Part shown: in pieces, positions 19,001 to 28,392 of the stretch
Numbering within the stretch: position 1 is the first letter of the stretch
How the letters are laid out: each line of letters begins with the position of its first letter
From: Bacteroidales bacterium
GTDB taxonomy: Bacteria; Bacteroidota; Bacteroidia; Bacteroidales; UBA932
Length of the DNA stretch: 64,000 bases
NCBI GenBank assembly: GCA_017634595.1
Contig: JAGBNC010000017.1
Coordinates: 53,656-117,655, forward strand
Reading direction: 5' to 3'
Notes under the pieces: generated by a model
What the model was told of the DNA's origin: nothing
Database searches by the model: none
The model's input: the letters and a program-made list of their open reading frames with translations, nothing else
Position numbers and translations under genes: made by a program

Positions 19001-20935
19001 CCGTAGTGCCCGCCGTCTTCAGGTTGCCGCGTCCGTTGGACACGGTGCAAATGTACACCTTCTGCTTACCGGTGAAGGCCGATATTGCTATGTACGTAGC
19101 GGCGAGGAAATAGCTGGCCGGGGTAATGCCCAGTTCCTTGCAGCGCCGGGCCACGTCGGGCGCATTGACATCTTCGGACAAATACGCTTCCCTGCCTTTA
19201 TCCTCGTGGGAAGGCATGTCGGAAAGAATTACGGAGGCCTCCTCCAAGCCGCTCAACTGCTGGGCAAAGAATGACTTGGCTTTCTGGTATGAATCGGAGC
19301 CTACATCCGCCTTCTGGGCGGCGGCATATTGTGCATAAGTATATTTCTCGACCTCCGGCTGAGTGCCCTGCAGGGCCGCCGCCCCCGGCCTCGTCAAATG
19401 CCTGTACGGTAACGTCTTTGATACCCTCGAATTCGCGTATGACTGTCTCTACTTCCTTCAGCTCTATGCGGAAACCGCGTATCTTTACCTGAGAGTCCTT
19501 GCGGCCTATAAATTCTATATCTCCGTCGGCACGGTAACGGACCACATCGCCGGTGCGGTACAGGCGCCTGTAGGCCTTATCGTCTTCATATTGATTATCA
19601 GCGAAAACCTCCGCCGTCTTATCCGGGCGTCCCAGGTAGCCGTCACCCACCTGCTCGCCGGCCACCAGCAATTCGCCGGCGGCTCCCGCAGGAACGCGCT
19701 GGCCACCCTTGGCCACTACGTAGGCGTGGATGCCAGGAATAGGCTTTCCGATAGGTATTTCCGTCTCTGCCTGGACCTCCTTGCAAATCACATAGACCAG
19801 GCTCTCGGTGGGAAATCATGCAGCCTTTCGGCGTGCCGGTGGTACCTGAGGTGTATAACAGGACAAACAGGTCGTCCGGCTTAGGCCTGGCATATTGCAG
19901 GTCCTCACCTTCTATCTGGAAATTACCCAAAGAGATGACGGGACGATCCCCTACGAAGTTGCCCTGGAAACCGAAGTTGATGCCGTTGGTCAAGCCAAGG
20001 TCGCGGGCGCAGTCTGCAAATGAATAGAAGCCGCGTGCACGTATGCCCAGGGTCTGGTCTTTTGCGGCATCCAGAATGTCCTTGAGCGGTCTGTCCGGCT
20101 GCGCTTCCACATACACGGGAATGGTATGTACTTGCATGCCAATGCCTCCTGAAAGACCCTTGCGGCCGTTCCAAATGCTGGTGAAGGTGGCTTTGTCATC
20201 TGCGTTCCAGGCTGCTAACGTAAGGCCGAAAGCCGTGGAGAATATGATACTGTCGGCATATCTATAATGTGCCAGGACATCCTGCATGGCGTGTTTGTCC
20301 AGTGCCAGGTCCACATCCAGTTTCTTATAGGGACTGTCTTGCCCGTCCTTGTCCGGGATAATGCGGGACTCGGTTTCCGCACCCGGGCCTAAGGTTTTAG
20401 CATACCATTCCTGAGTTTCTTTGTAGGCGTCAGAGTTACGTTTCTCCTGCTCTTTAAGTGCCACGTCGGCACCGCTGACTTTCTCTTTTTCAAGCGTTTC
20501 TACGTTGTATGCTTTATTCAGGTCCGAGAGGAAAAGGTAGGCGGAAGCACCGTCAAAGAGGATATGGTGGGCGTCAATTAACAGGAACTTGCCCTCCTCA
20601 GTATCATACAGTTCCGTTCGCATGAGAGGGCCGCTGGGAGCATCTAAAGGCATGGCCTTGGACAGTTTATTCCGGTCCAGCGTCTTGAGTACCGGCACCT
20701 CCGCCGCGGGCTGGTCCGGGGTCTCCATACACGGTTCTCCTTCATGGATTACCAAGCGCGAGAGCATGTAAGGATGCGCCAGCTGGACCGCCTCCAAGGC
20801 TTTTTTAAGTCGATTCATGTCCAGGCTGTCAGGCAATTTGAACAGTGAGGCTATCTGATAGTTTCCGTCTTTTTCTGTAAGACCTTGACTAGCAAGGTAA
20901 ATGCTAAGTTGAGCTTGGGACAGAGGAGAAATCAT
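16086..20935 (-). pseudogene. Non-ribosomal peptide synthetase remnant (C-A-[T]-C-A-T-R) with many internal deletions
   Basis: Remains of a two-module NRPS ending in a reductase that would release a peptide aldehyde or alcohol. Three frames cover it: 20935-19643, 19791-19198 and 19397-16086. Seen in order: condensation domain with HHILFDG; adenylation core LLYTSGTTGTPKG; a jump to its C-terminal part (YRTGDVVRYRADGDIEF); the second half of a second C domain; a second A domain (LLYTSGSTGVPKG, FDAC); carrier site DNFFDLGGTSL; and an SDR-type reductase starting ILLTGVTGFLG. Missing pieces: end of C1 plus A1 front (junction near 19900), A1 middle (19806-19812, at CCCACCG), A1 end/T1/C2 front (near 19380), C2-A2 linker (near 18645), the A2 glycine/PTE region (near 17920), the A10 lysine loop (near 17430), and the reductase YxxxK region (near 16670). 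Five junctions keep frame, two do not. About 1600 codons remain where such enzymes have roughly 2500. It should be inactive, if the assembly is right. Confidence 0.8.
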
Positions 20936-20960
20936 AGCTTATCTATACTTTGCTGAATAG

Positions 20961-20968
20961 CAAATATA
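20961..20968 (-). promoter_or_regulatory. -7 box (TATATTTG) for the NRPS remnant
   Basis: Exact TAnnTTTG on the minus strand, 25 bases before the ATG at 20935; promoter sequence therefore survives although the gene is broken. Confidence 0.5.
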
Positions 20969-21039
20969 CAAAAAACTCTCGCATATAACTGGACGACACA
21001 TCAACCTAACATCTGTTTTTAGTTGTCATTTTTTAGTTG

Positions 21040-21047
21040 TATCTTTG
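21040..21047 (+). promoter_or_regulatory. -7 box (TATCTTTG) for frdAB
   Basis: Exact TAnnTTTG, 34 bases before the frdA ATG at 21082; upstream TTTT at the -33 distance. Its presence shows that transcription starts directly at frdA, with no cytochrome subunit gene in front. Confidence 0.55.
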
Positions 21048-21081
21048 CCCTATTATAGAATACCAATTAATTTATATACAA

Positions 21082-23028
21082 ATGGCCGATAAATTTACAT
21101 CTAAAATTCCCGACGGACCTTTAGCCCAGAAATGGACCAAGAGGAAGTCGGAAATTCATCTTGTGAGTCCCAACAACAAGCGCAAACTTGAGATTATTGT
21201 GGTAGGTACCGGACTTGGCGGTGCATCCGCAGCTGCTTCTCTCGGCGAGTTGGGATACAACGTTAAGATCTTCTGTATCAGCGATTCACCGCGCCGTGCG
21301 CACTCAATCGCCGCTCAGGGCGGTATCAATGCTGCCAAGAATTATCAGAACGACAACGATTCTGTGTATCGTTTGTTCTACGATACTATCAAAGGCGGTG
21401 ACTACCGCGCCCGCGAAGCTAACGTCTATCGTCTGGCAGAAGTGAGTGCAGCAATTATCGACCAGTGCGTGGCCCAGGGTATCCCCTTTGCCCGCGAGTA
21501 CGGCGGTTATCTGGCCAACCGTTCTTTCGGTGGCGTGCAGGTGAGCCGTACCTTCTATGCCCGAGGACAAACCGGACAGCAGCTGCTCTTGGGTGCCTAT
21601 GCATCCCTCAACAAAGAGATTGCAGCAGGTACCGTTAAGTCATATCCCCGTCACGAGATGCTTGACCTGGTAGTTATCAACGGCGAGGCCAAGGGTATCA
21701 TCACCCGCAACCTTGTCACCGGTCAGCTCGAAAGGTTTGGTGCACATGCAGTTATCATTGCCACCGGCGGATACGGAAACACCTATTTCCTGTCCACCAA
21801 TGCTATGAACTCCAACGGCTCCGCCGCACTGCAGTGCTACAAGAAGGGTGCTTATTTCGCCAACCCTTGCTTCGCCCAGATCCACCCCACATGTATTCCT
21901 GTTCACGGTGACCAGCAGTGCAAGCTTACGCTTATGAGCGAGAGTCTCCGTAACGACGGCCGAATCTGGGTGCCCAAGAAACTCGAAGATGTGGAGAAAC
22001 TCCGTAAGCACCAGATCAAGGCCTCCCAGATTCCTGAAGAGGACCGCGACTACTATCTGGAGCGCCGTTATCCGGCTTTCGGTAACCTGGTTCCCCGCGA
22101 TGTGGCCTCACGTGCCGCCAAGGAAAGGTGCGACGCCGGCTTTGGTGTAAACGAGACCGGCAAGGCTGTTTTCCTCGACTTCTCCGAGGCTATCCAGCGC
22201 CTTGGTCATCAGAAAGTTGCCGAGCGTTATGGCAACCTCTTCGAGATGTACGAGAAGATCACCGCTTCTTCTCCTTGGGAGGAGCCTATGATGATATATC
22301 CCGCCATCCACTATACCATGGGCGGTATCTGGGTTGACTATGACCTCCAGACCACAATCCCCGGCCTGTACGCCATCGGCGAGGCCAACTTCTCCGACCA
22401 CGGCGGAAACCGTCTCGGCGCTTCTGCTCTGATGCAGGGTCTTGCCGACGGTTATTTCATCGTGCCTGTGACTATTGGCGACTACCTCTCCAAGAAGTTC
22501 TCCGAGCCTAAGACCGACATCAACCGTCCTGAGTTTGCAGAGGCCGAGAAGGCCGTCCAGGCCCGTATCGACAGGCTTCTGTCCATTAACGGCAAGGAGA
22601 CAGTGGATTCCATACATAAGGAACTCGGACACATCATGTGGGAGTACGTGGGTATGGCCCGCGACAAGGCAGGTCTCGAGAAGGCTATCGGCCTCATCAA
22701 GGATCTCCGCAAGCGCTTCTACGAGAACGTGAAGGTCCCCGGAACCCAGTTCGAATTCAACCAGGAGCTTGAGAAAGCTCTCCGCCTCGAGGATTTCTTC
22801 GAGATTGGTGAACTTATGGCCCGCGACGCTCTGAACCGCAATGAGTCTTGCGGCGGTCACTTCCGCGTGGAAAGCCAGACCGAGGAAGGCGAAGCCAAGA
22901 GAGACGATGCCAACTACATGTATGTTGCAGCTTGGGAATATAAGGGAGATGGTGTTGAGCCCGAACTCCACAAAGAACCCCTCGTATATGAGAATATAAA
23001 AGTTATTACCAGAAATTATAAAGACTAA
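21082..23028 (+). CDS. frdA: Fumarate reductase / succinate dehydrogenase flavoprotein subunit
   Basis: Catalytic subunit that interconverts fumarate and succinate, acting on the cytoplasmic face of the inner membrane. It has the N-terminal FAD fold [20 protein letters not shown], the flavin-linking histidine region [18 protein letters not shown], substrate-loop [10 protein letters not shown], and the C-terminal FAD motif [20 protein letters not shown]. With 648 residues it is the Bacteroidota/epsilon-type large subunit. The frame opens at 21037, but MADKF at 21082 is the expected N-terminus. frdB follows after one base. The cytochrome b gene that normally precedes it in this phylum is not in the window. 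Confidence 0.95.
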   Translation: MADKFTSKIPDGPLAQKWTKRKSEIHLVSPNNKRKLEIIVVGTGLGGASAAASLGELGYNVKIFCISDSPRRAHSIAAQGGINAAKNYQNDNDSVYRLFYDTIKGGDYRAREANVYRLAEVSAAIIDQCVAQGIPFAREYGGYLANRSFGGVQVSRTFYARGQTGQQLLLGAYASLNKEIAAGTVKSYPRHEMLDLVVINGEAKGIITRNLVTGQLERFGAHAVIIATGGYGNTYFLSTNAMNSNGSAALQCYKKGAYFANPCFAQIHPTCIPVHGDQQCKLTLMSESLRNDGRIWVPKKLEDVEKLRKHQIKASQIPEEDRDYYLERRYPAFGNLVPRDVASRAAKERCDAGFGVNETGKAVFLDFSEAIQRLGHQKVAERYGNLFEMYEKITASSPWEEPMMIYPAIHYTMGGIWVDYDLQTTIPGLYAIGEANFSDHGGNRLGASALMQGLADGYFIVPVTIGDYLSKKFSEPKTDINRPEFAEAEKAVQARIDRLLSINGKETVDSIHKELGHIMWEYVGMARDKAGLEKAIGLIKDLRKRFYENVKVPGTQFEFNQELEKALRLEDFFEIGELMARDALNRNESCGGHFRVESQTEEGEAKRDDANYMYVAAWEYKGDGVEPELHKEPLVYENIKVITRNYKD

Positions 23029-23029
23029 T

Positions 23030-23809
23030 ATGGAATTCAATTTAAAGATCTGGCGTCAGAAGAACGCTAAGGCAAAAGGCCATTTCGAAACATATCATAT
23101 TTCTGGTATTGAGGAAGATGCGTCATTCCTTGAGATGCTTGACATCCTTAACGAACAGCTGATTCGCGAGGGATGCGACCCCGTGGCCGTAGAGCGCGGC
23201 TGCCAGAGCAGCGGTCCTGTTTCATTCGACCATGACTGCCGTGAGGGTATATGCGGAGCATGCTCCTTGTACATTGACGGACGTGCACATGGTCCGGACG
23301 ATCATGTGACTACCTGCCAGTTGTTTATGCGTCATTTCAAGGATGGTGCTACCATCACCGTGGAGCCTTGGAGGAGTGCTGCATTCCCTATCATCAAGGA
23401 CCTTGTGGTCGACCGCAGTGCTTTCGATAAGATTCTGCAGGCCGGCGGCTTCATCTCCGTGCGTACCGGTTCCGCTCAGGATGCCAACAATATCCTTATC
23501 CCTCACGACAGGGCAGAGGACAGTATGGATGCTGCAGCATGCGTGGGATGCGGTGCTTGTGTGGCTACTTGCAAGAACGGTTCGGCTATGCTGTTTGTGG
23601 CAGCACGTGTCAGCTCCCTTGCTCTGCTTCCTCAGGGACGTCCTGAGGCAAAGCGCAGGGCTAAGGCCATGGTGGCTAAGATGGACGAGCTTGGGTTTGG
23701 TAACTGTACCAATACCCGTGCATGCGAGCTGGAGTGTCCTAAGGGCATTACGGTGTCGCATATCGCCCGCCTGAACCGCGAGTTCCTTAAAGCTAAGTTC
23801 TCAGACTAA
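23030..23809 (+). CDS. frdB: Fumarate reductase / succinate dehydrogenase iron-sulfur subunit
   Basis: Carries electrons between FrdA's FAD and the membrane quinone site through three Fe-S clusters. The N-terminal ferredoxin domain has the 2Fe-2S ligands [17 protein letters not shown] plus a later TC. The C-terminal domain has [14 protein letters not shown] and CELECPKG, the 4Fe-4S and 3Fe-4S ligands. 259 residues, usual for the family. Starts two bases after the frdA stop, so it is co-transcribed. Its stop is followed by a small CAGACT/AGTCTG hairpin and then the large palindrome B1. The quinone-binding membrane subunit must be encoded elsewhere. Confidence 0.95.
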   Translation: MEFNLKIWRQKNAKAKGHFETYHISGIEEDASFLEMLDILNEQLIREGCDPVAVERGCQSSGPVSFDHDCREGICGACSLYIDGRAHGPDDHVTTCQLFMRHFKDGATITVEPWRSAAFPIIKDLVVDRSAFDKILQAGGFISVRTGSAQDANNILIPHDRAEDSMDAAACVGCGACVATCKNGSAMLFVAARVSSLALLPQGRPEAKRRAKAMVAKMDELGFGNCTNTRACELECPKGITVSHIARLNREFLKAKFSD

Positions 23810-23820
23810 TAGTCTGTTAT

Positions 23821-23947
23821 AACTAGCTCAGGCTTATATATTTGCTGTGGACGTCGCTTCGCGACCCTTCCCACTTTGTGGGCCCCTCCCTCTTACGGAG
23901 CCGAGGGTGGCTACGGTCCACAGCAAATATATAAGCCTGAGCTAGTT
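23821..23947. repeat. Variable-stem palindrome family B, copy B1
   Basis: Arms 23821-23851 and 23917-23947 are perfectly complementary over 31 bp (outer end AACTAGCTCAGG). They enclose a 65-base core. Read on the minus strand, the core matches the core of copy B2 (29117-29180) at most positions, including CCACCCTCGG, AAGAGGGAGGGGCCCAC, GTGGG and GGGTCGCGAAGCGACG. The arms of B1 and B2 are unrelated. It sits between the convergent frdB and hflX stops and could act as a bidirectional terminator. Confidence 0.88.
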
Positions 23948-23955
23948 TATAATTG

Positions 23956-25128
23956 TTACCAGAGGAAATTGTTGAAGGGCCAGCGGCCTGCGTGGATCTC
24001 GGCCACCATCTTGTAGATGTCGCTGCGCAGCTTGGGCAGCCCCTCGCGGCTGAGGGCGGACATGAAGATGCAAGGCACCTTCTTCTCGTTGATCCACTCT
24101 TCCTTGATCTCATCCAAAGTCCTGTTTTCCTTGGACTTAGGCGTCAGCGAAAACTCATCGTAGGGGACGAATTCGTAGCTGTCAATCTTATTGAAGATTA
24201 CGTACTGCGGCTTGTCCCCCGCGCCAATATCGCTGAGGGTCTTCTGCACCACCTCCATCTGCTCCTCAAAATCGGGCGCAGACACATCTACGACATGCAC
24301 CAGTATATCTGCCTCCCTAACCTCGTCAAGCGTGCTTTTAAAGGCCTCTATGAGCTGTGTAGGGAGCTTTCGTATGAAGCCTACCGTATCGCTCAGAAGG
24401 AAGGGACAGTTCTCTATGACGACCTTGCGGACGGTGGTGTCGAGGGTGGCGAAGAGTTTATTCTCGGCAAACACGCTTGATTTGGACAAAAGGTTCATTA
24501 GCGTGCTTTTGCCCACGTTGGTGTATCCTACAAGCGAGAGCCTCACCAGACTGCCGCGGTTGCCCCGCTGTGTGGCCATCTGTTTATCCACCTTTTTGAG
24601 CTGTTCTTTGAGCCTTGCTATCCTCTCACGTACAATTCGCCGGTCAACCTCTATCTGGCTCTCTCCCATGCCTCCTCTGGTGCCTATACCGCCTCTTTGC
24701 CTCTCAAGGTGCGTCCACATACCTGCCAGGCGGGGGAGCATATAGTTGTATCGCGCGAGTTCGACCTGCATTTTGGCGTAGGATGTCTTGGCGCGCTGTG
24801 AGAATATCTCCAGGATGAGGCTGGTGCGGTCTATTACCGAGGCGGTTTTTATTACCTTCTCAACGTTGCGCTGCTGCATTGCTGTGAGTTCGTCATCGAA
24901 AATGACGTAGTTGATGCAGTTCTCTTCGCAGTATGAAGCAATTTCAGCGAGCTTGCCGCTTCTGATATAGGTAGCTTTTTCCGGTTTGTCCAGCTTCTGC
25001 ACAAACTTCTTGTCGCCTATGACCCCGGCGGTGTCGGCCAGGAACTCCAGTTCGTCCAGGTATTCTTTAACCTTTCGCTCGTCTTCGCCCTGGCGTATAA
25101 TGCCTACGAATATTGCTCTTTCTTCCAT
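23956..25128 (-). CDS. hflX: Ribosome-associated GTPase HflX
   Basis: Ribosome-binding GTPase linked to rescue of stalled or stressed ribosomes. N-terminal HflX domain (residues 1-150, VFDDELTAMQQRN-type, DRTSLILEIFSQRA), the glycine-rich linker RQRGGIGTRGGMGESQIEVD, then the G domain with G1 GYTNVGKST, G3 DTVGFIRKLP and G4 NKID. A short C-terminal tail follows; 390 residues. The frame extends to 25179, but the extra codons come from the region leading to palindrome A2, and MEERAIFVGIIRQ at 25128 is the natural N-terminus. No hfq is adjacent. Confidence 0.94.
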   Translation of the reverse strand: MEERAIFVGIIRQGEDERKVKEYLDELEFLADTAGVIGDKKFVQKLDKPEKATYIRSGKLAEIASYCEENCINYVIFDDELTAMQQRNVEKVIKTASVIDRTSLILEIFSQRAKTSYAKMQVELARYNYMLPRLAGMWTHLERQRGGIGTRGGMGESQIEVDRRIVRERIARLKEQLKKVDKQMATQRGNRGSLVRLSLVGYTNVGKSTLMNLLSKSSVFAENKLFATLDTTVRKVVIENCPFLLSDTVGFIRKLPTQLIEAFKSTLDEVREADILVHVVDVSAPDFEEQMEVVQKTLSDIGAGDKPQYVIFNKIDSYEFVPYDEFSLTPKSKENRTLDEIKEEWINEKKVPCIFMSALSREGLPKLRSDIYKMVAEIHAGRWPFNNFLW

Positions 25129-25150
25129 ATTATTAGTTAATGAAAAACGC

Positions 25151-25207
25151 GCAGGCACCCCTCGGGGTCCTTTTCCCATGTTATATGGACCCCGAAGGGG
25201 TGCCTGC
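25151..25207. repeat. Variable-stem palindrome family A, copy A2
   Basis: Arms 25151-25170 and 25187-25207 pair over 20 bp with one bulged base. The loop, on the minus strand, is ATATAACATGGGAAAA, near-identical to the loop of A3. It lies 22 bases upstream of the hflX ATG, between it and the tonB terminator. Confidence 0.85.
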
Positions 25208-25232
25208 CCGTTCTTTAAGAAACTCTTATATC

Positions 25233-25261
25233 AAAAAAAGGCCATCGTTTCAGACGGCCTT
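25233..25261 (-). terminator. Intrinsic terminator of the tonB gene
   Basis: On the minus strand AAGGCC...GGCCTT closes a hairpin followed directly by TTTTTTT (complement of 25233-25239). It lies 20 bp after the tonB stop. Confidence 0.85.
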
Positions 25262-25281
25262 CGGTATAATTGGATATAGTT

Positions 25282-25971
25282 CTATCGCAGCTGGAAGATA
25301 ACAGGGAAGGTGTATGTAACCTTGACCTTGCGGTCACGCTGCTTGCCGGGAGTCCACTTAGGTGACTGTGATACTACTCGGACAGCTTCCTTGTCAAGTG
25401 AAGGGTCAACGCCACGGAGCACTTTGACGCCGGATACGCTTCCGTCGGTTCCCACCGTGAACTGAAGCATCACACGGCCCTGTACGCCGTTCTCCTTAGC
25501 AACCTCGGGATAAACAAGCCTCTGGTTAACCCACTTGGAGAATTCGTTGGCGTCTCCGCCCAGGAATTTTGGCTTCTCTTCTACGAGCTGGAAAGGAATG
25601 GTCTCTTCTTCTACCACCTCTTCTTTGACCTCTTCTACGTAGTCCTGAATCTCAACACCCAGGTTGGAATCGTCCTCAAGGTTGAGGATGTTGTCGTTGA
25701 CCTTGATGTCGTCATCAATAATGTCGATCTGGTCGGAAAGAATAGGGACCTTTGCAAGTTCGGGCGGCGGGGGAGGAGTCTCCTGAGTGATAGGAATGAT
25801 CTCTTCCTCAATAATTTCCGTATTCTCCGCAAGCAGACCTGAATCTGCTTTCTCCTTGCTGCTCCACTCGAATGCTTCGAGAACAGCCAGGAGTGCGACC
25901 ACGAATCCTATCTCGACGAACAGCAGACGCTTGTTTTCGAGACTGGCCTTTTGTGATTTCTTGACTTCCAT
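25282..25971 (-). CDS. Energy transducer TonB family protein
   Basis: Transmits proton-motive force from an ExbBD complex to outer-membrane receptors. One N-terminal membrane helix (residues about 16-35, LLFVEIGFVVALLAVLEAFEW), a proline-rich stretch (TPPPPPELAKVP), an acidic periplasmic spacer, and a C-terminal TonB domain with YPEVAKENGVQGRVMLQFTV, GSVSGVKVLRG and the closing KVKVTYTFPVIFQL. Its 229 residues are typical of Bacteroidota TonB proteins. No exbB/exbD is adjacent. Its own terminator marks a single-gene unit; a weak -7 box (TATCTTTA, complement of 26002-26009) precedes it. Confidence 0.92.
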   Translation of the reverse strand: MEVKKSQKASLENKRLLFVEIGFVVALLAVLEAFEWSSKEKADSGLLAENTEIIEEEIIPITQETPPPPPELAKVPILSDQIDIIDDDIKVNDNILNLEDDSNLGVEIQDYVEEVKEEVVEEETIPFQLVEEKPKFLGGDANEFSKWVNQRLVYPEVAKENGVQGRVMLQFTVGTDGSVSGVKVLRGVDPSLDKEAVRVVSQSPKWTPGKQRDRKVKVTYTFPVIFQLR

Positions 25972-26041
25972 ATCTAGTATTATTTTGTTTCGTTCAGTCG
26001 GTAAAGATATGAATTATTAATTTCAATTCCAATTTTTGTTG

Positions 26042-26049
26042 TAGATTTG
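26042..26049 (+). promoter_or_regulatory. -7 box (TAGATTTG) for ybeY-mnmG
   Basis: Exact TAnnTTTG, 24 bases before the ybeY ATG at 26074. The divergent tonB promoter lies 35-40 bp away. Confidence 0.5.
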
Positions 26050-26073
26050 CGGCGTTTTTATCATTATTCGCAA

Positions 26074-26496
26074 ATGGTACGCTATTTTTTTGAGGATATT
26101 AAGTTTCAGTACACAGGCAGGCGTCTGACTAATAATTGGCTTAAAGCAGTAGCAAAACGGGAATCGTGCCGCCTCGGCGACATCAATATTATTTTTTGTT
26201 CTGACCCGTATCTGCTGAAAATTAACTTGCAATATTTAGGCCACGATTATTATACTGATATTATTACTTTCGATTATTCGGAAAAGCCGGTGGTGTCTGG
26301 TGACCTTTTTATCAGTATTGATTGTGTCAGGGACAATGCTTCTTTCTATAGCGTTCCTTTCGAAGAAGAACTTCACAGGGTTATAGTTCACGGATTGCTC
26401 CATTTGATAGGTTACGATGATCATTCTGAAGAGGATATTGCGGTTATGAGGTCTAAGGAGAATTCCAGTCTTGAGTTGAGATGTTCGATGTTATAG
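26074..26496 (+). CDS. ybeY: Endoribonuclease YbeY (rRNA maturation)
   Basis: Zinc-dependent RNase involved in 16S rRNA 3' maturation and ribosome quality control. The zinc triad motif [16 protein letters not shown] sits near residue 110 and is preceded by the conserved [10 protein letters not shown] and GDLFISID strands. 140 residues. The frame could open at 26047, inside the promoter; [11 protein letters not shown] at 26074 is chosen because it leaves the -7 box upstream. The last 16 bases overlap the start of mnmG, so the two genes are co-translated. Confidence 0.93.
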   Translation: MVRYFFEDIKFQYTGRRLTNNWLKAVAKRESCRLGDINIIFCSDPYLLKINLQYLGHDYYTDIITFDYSEKPVVSGDLFISIDCVRDNASFYSVPFEEELHRVIVHGLLHLIGYDDHSEEDIAVMRSKENSSLELRCSML

Positions 26497-28358
26497 TCAT
26501 AGGTGGTGGACATGCCGGATGCGAGGCAGCAATGGCTGCTTCGGGTCTTGGTGCTTCCGTCTTGCTTCTTACTATGGACACTCTGTCTTTTGCCAAGATG
26601 TCCTGTAATCCGGCAATCGGCGGAATTGCCAAGGGACAGATAGTCCGTGAGATTGATGCGCTCGGTGGTTACACCGGAATCGTGACCGATGCCGCTACCG
26701 TCCAGTTCCGCATGCTCAACAAGTCAAAGGGACCTGCTATGTGGAGTCCGCGCGCTCAGTGCGATAAAATACGTTTTTCGCTGATTTGGCGCGAGTTCCT
26801 TCTAAACCGTTCTAACTTAACCATTTACGAGGATTCTGCCGAATCTTTCCTCTTTGAGAATTCAAAAATCTGCGGCGTACGTACTCTTGGCGGTCAGATT
26901 TTTAAGTGTCGGACGCTTATTTTGACCGCCGGGACCTTTTTGTCCGGGCGTCTTTTTGTGGGGCGCACCCAACTTGTCGGGGGACGGATTGGGGAGAAGA
27001 GCGCCGACAACCTAACTGCTCAACTAGTCGAACGGGGCATCAATACCGGACGTATGAAGACAGGTACTCCGCCCCGTATTGATATTACCTCTGTAGATAC
27101 TTCTGCTCTCACCAGGCAGAAGGGAGACACAGAGCCGGAACGATTCTCTTATCTTGATATTCCTTCCAGGGTGCAGAAGTCCGGCGAGCAGATGGATTGC
27201 TACATTCTTCATACTAATCAGGTGGTTCATTCATGTCTTCGTGAGGGCTTCTCCGATTCTCCGCTCTTCACTGGCATTATTCATGGCAAAGGTCCACGGT
27301 ATTGCCCAAGTATTGAAGATAAGCTTAGGGTGTTCCCGGACAATGATGCCCATCAGCTTTTTCTCGAGCCGGAGGGGTGGGGGACTAATGAGTATTACCT
27401 TCAGGGATTCTCATCCTCTCTTCCTTTTCAGGTCCAGATGAATGCCCTGCATGCCATCAAGGGACTTGAGCACGTACGCGTTTTCCGTCCTGCTTATGCT
27501 GTAGAATATGATTTCTTCGATCCTTCACAGCTTAACCCTACACTTGAATCCCGCGTTGTCCCTGGCCTTTATCTTGCCGGTCAGGTCAATGGCACTACCG
27601 GCTATGAAGAAGCTGCGGCGCAAGGCATAATTGCAGGTATAAATGCAGCTCTCGCGGTTGCGGGCAAGGAGCCTTTTGTGCTACGTAGGGACGAGGCTTA
27701 TATAGGAGTTCTTATTGACGACCTTATCACCAAAGGTGTTGACGAACCTTACAGAATGTTTACTTCCAGGGCTGAATATCGTATTCTCCTGCGTCAGGAC
27801 AATGCTGACCAGCGCCTGACCGAGCGCTCATATAATATAGGGCTTGCAAGTAAGGAGCGTTATGCGCGTATGGTTGAGAAGTACGATTCTGTCCGACGTC
27901 TTTCAGATTTGTGTTCCTCGGTTAATGTTAAGCCGGAGTCAGCCAATCCTTATTTAAAGTCTCATGGGTCGGCTGAGTTAAGTGAGTCGAAGCGGATCTC
28001 TGATGTGGCTACTCGTCCAGAGCTGGCGCTGTCGGATGTGTTGGGACTTGTTCCACGTGGAACACTTTCTCGTTTTGGTTTTGCTTCTGTGCCTTCAAGG
28101 GAAGTGATAGATGCTGTCGAGATCAACCTTAAATATAAAGGTTATATTGACAGAGAATATCAGCAGGCTGAGAAGATTCGTAAGTGGGATGATCTCATCA
28201 TTCCTGACGGCTTTGACTTCGATAAGTTAAGCGGGCTTACAATCGAGTGTCGCCAGAAGTTTAAACGTTATACCCCGCATACCATCGGTCAGGCATCCCG
28301 CATCTCCGGAGTCTCTCCAGCCGATATTTCCGTACTTTTAGTCTATTTCGGGCGATAG
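26481..28358 (+). CDS. mnmG: tRNA uridine-5-carboxymethylaminomethyl modification enzyme MnmG
   Basis: FAD protein which with MnmE installs the cmnm5 group on the wobble uridine of several tRNAs. N-terminal [17 protein letters not shown] (FAD), then [47 protein letters not shown], the cysteine-containing [11 protein letters not shown], and [21 protein letters not shown] (second FAD motif). C-terminal helical domain ends [22 protein letters not shown]. 625 residues, full length. One of two parS-type palindromes lies inside the gene, encoding residues about 523-528. Often a neighbour of oriC in bacteria. Confidence 0.97.
   Translation: MFDVIVIGGGHAGCEAAMAASGLGASVLLLTMDTLSFAKMSCNPAIGGIAKGQIVREIDALGGYTGIVTDAATVQFRMLNKSKGPAMWSPRAQCDKIRFSLIWREFLLNRSNLTIYEDSAESFLFENSKICGVRTLGGQIFKCRTLILTAGTFLSGRLFVGRTQLVGGRIGEKSADNLTAQLVERGINTGRMKTGTPPRIDITSVDTSALTRQKGDTEPERFSYLDIPSRVQKSGEQMDCYILHTNQVVHSCLREGFSDSPLFTGIIHGKGPRYCPSIEDKLRVFPDNDAHQLFLEPEGWGTNEYYLQGFSSSLPFQVQMNALHAIKGLEHVRVFRPAYAVEYDFFDPSQLNPTLESRVVPGLYLAGQVNGTTGYEEAAAQGIIAGINAALAVAGKEPFVLRRDEAYIGVLIDDLITKGVDEPYRMFTSRAEYRILLRQDNADQRLTERSYNIGLASKERYARMVEKYDSVRRLSDLCSSVNVKPESANPYLKSHGSAELSESKRISDVATRPELALSDVLGLVPRGTLSRFGFASVPSREVIDAVEINLKYKGYIDREYQQAEKIRKWDDLIIPDGFDFDKLSGLTIECRQKFKRYTPHTIGQASRISGVSPADISVLLVYFGR
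28049..28064. promoter_or_regulatory. parS-type palindrome, inside mnmG
   Basis: Perfect 16-bp palindrome TGTTCCACGTGGAACA, one of the widely conserved ParB-binding (parS) sequences. It lies within mnmG codons. The identity to the second site extends to 24 bp (28047-28070 with 28365-28388). Confidence 0.8.
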
Positions 28359-28366
28359 TCGCTGCT

Positions 28367-28382
28367 TGTTCCACGTGGAACA
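28367..28382. promoter_or_regulatory. parS-type palindrome, mnmG-ruvA gap
   Basis: Second exact TGTTCCACGTGGAACA, 318 bp from the first, in the 34-bp gap between the convergent mnmG and ruvA genes. ParB nucleation sites for chromosome segregation usually cluster close to the replication origin. Confidence 0.82.
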
Positions 28383-28392
28383 CTTTCTGTTA

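Noticed and set aside
19198-19791. Middle NRPS frame as a separate gene
   Set aside because: It begins and ends inside an adenylation domain and joins the flanking frames in sequence order; it is one piece of the same broken gene.
22108-23040. Long minus-strand open frame of 310 codons opposite frdA/frdB
   Set aside because: Antisense shadow of strongly conserved frdA codons; no motif, no promoter or ribosome site of its own.
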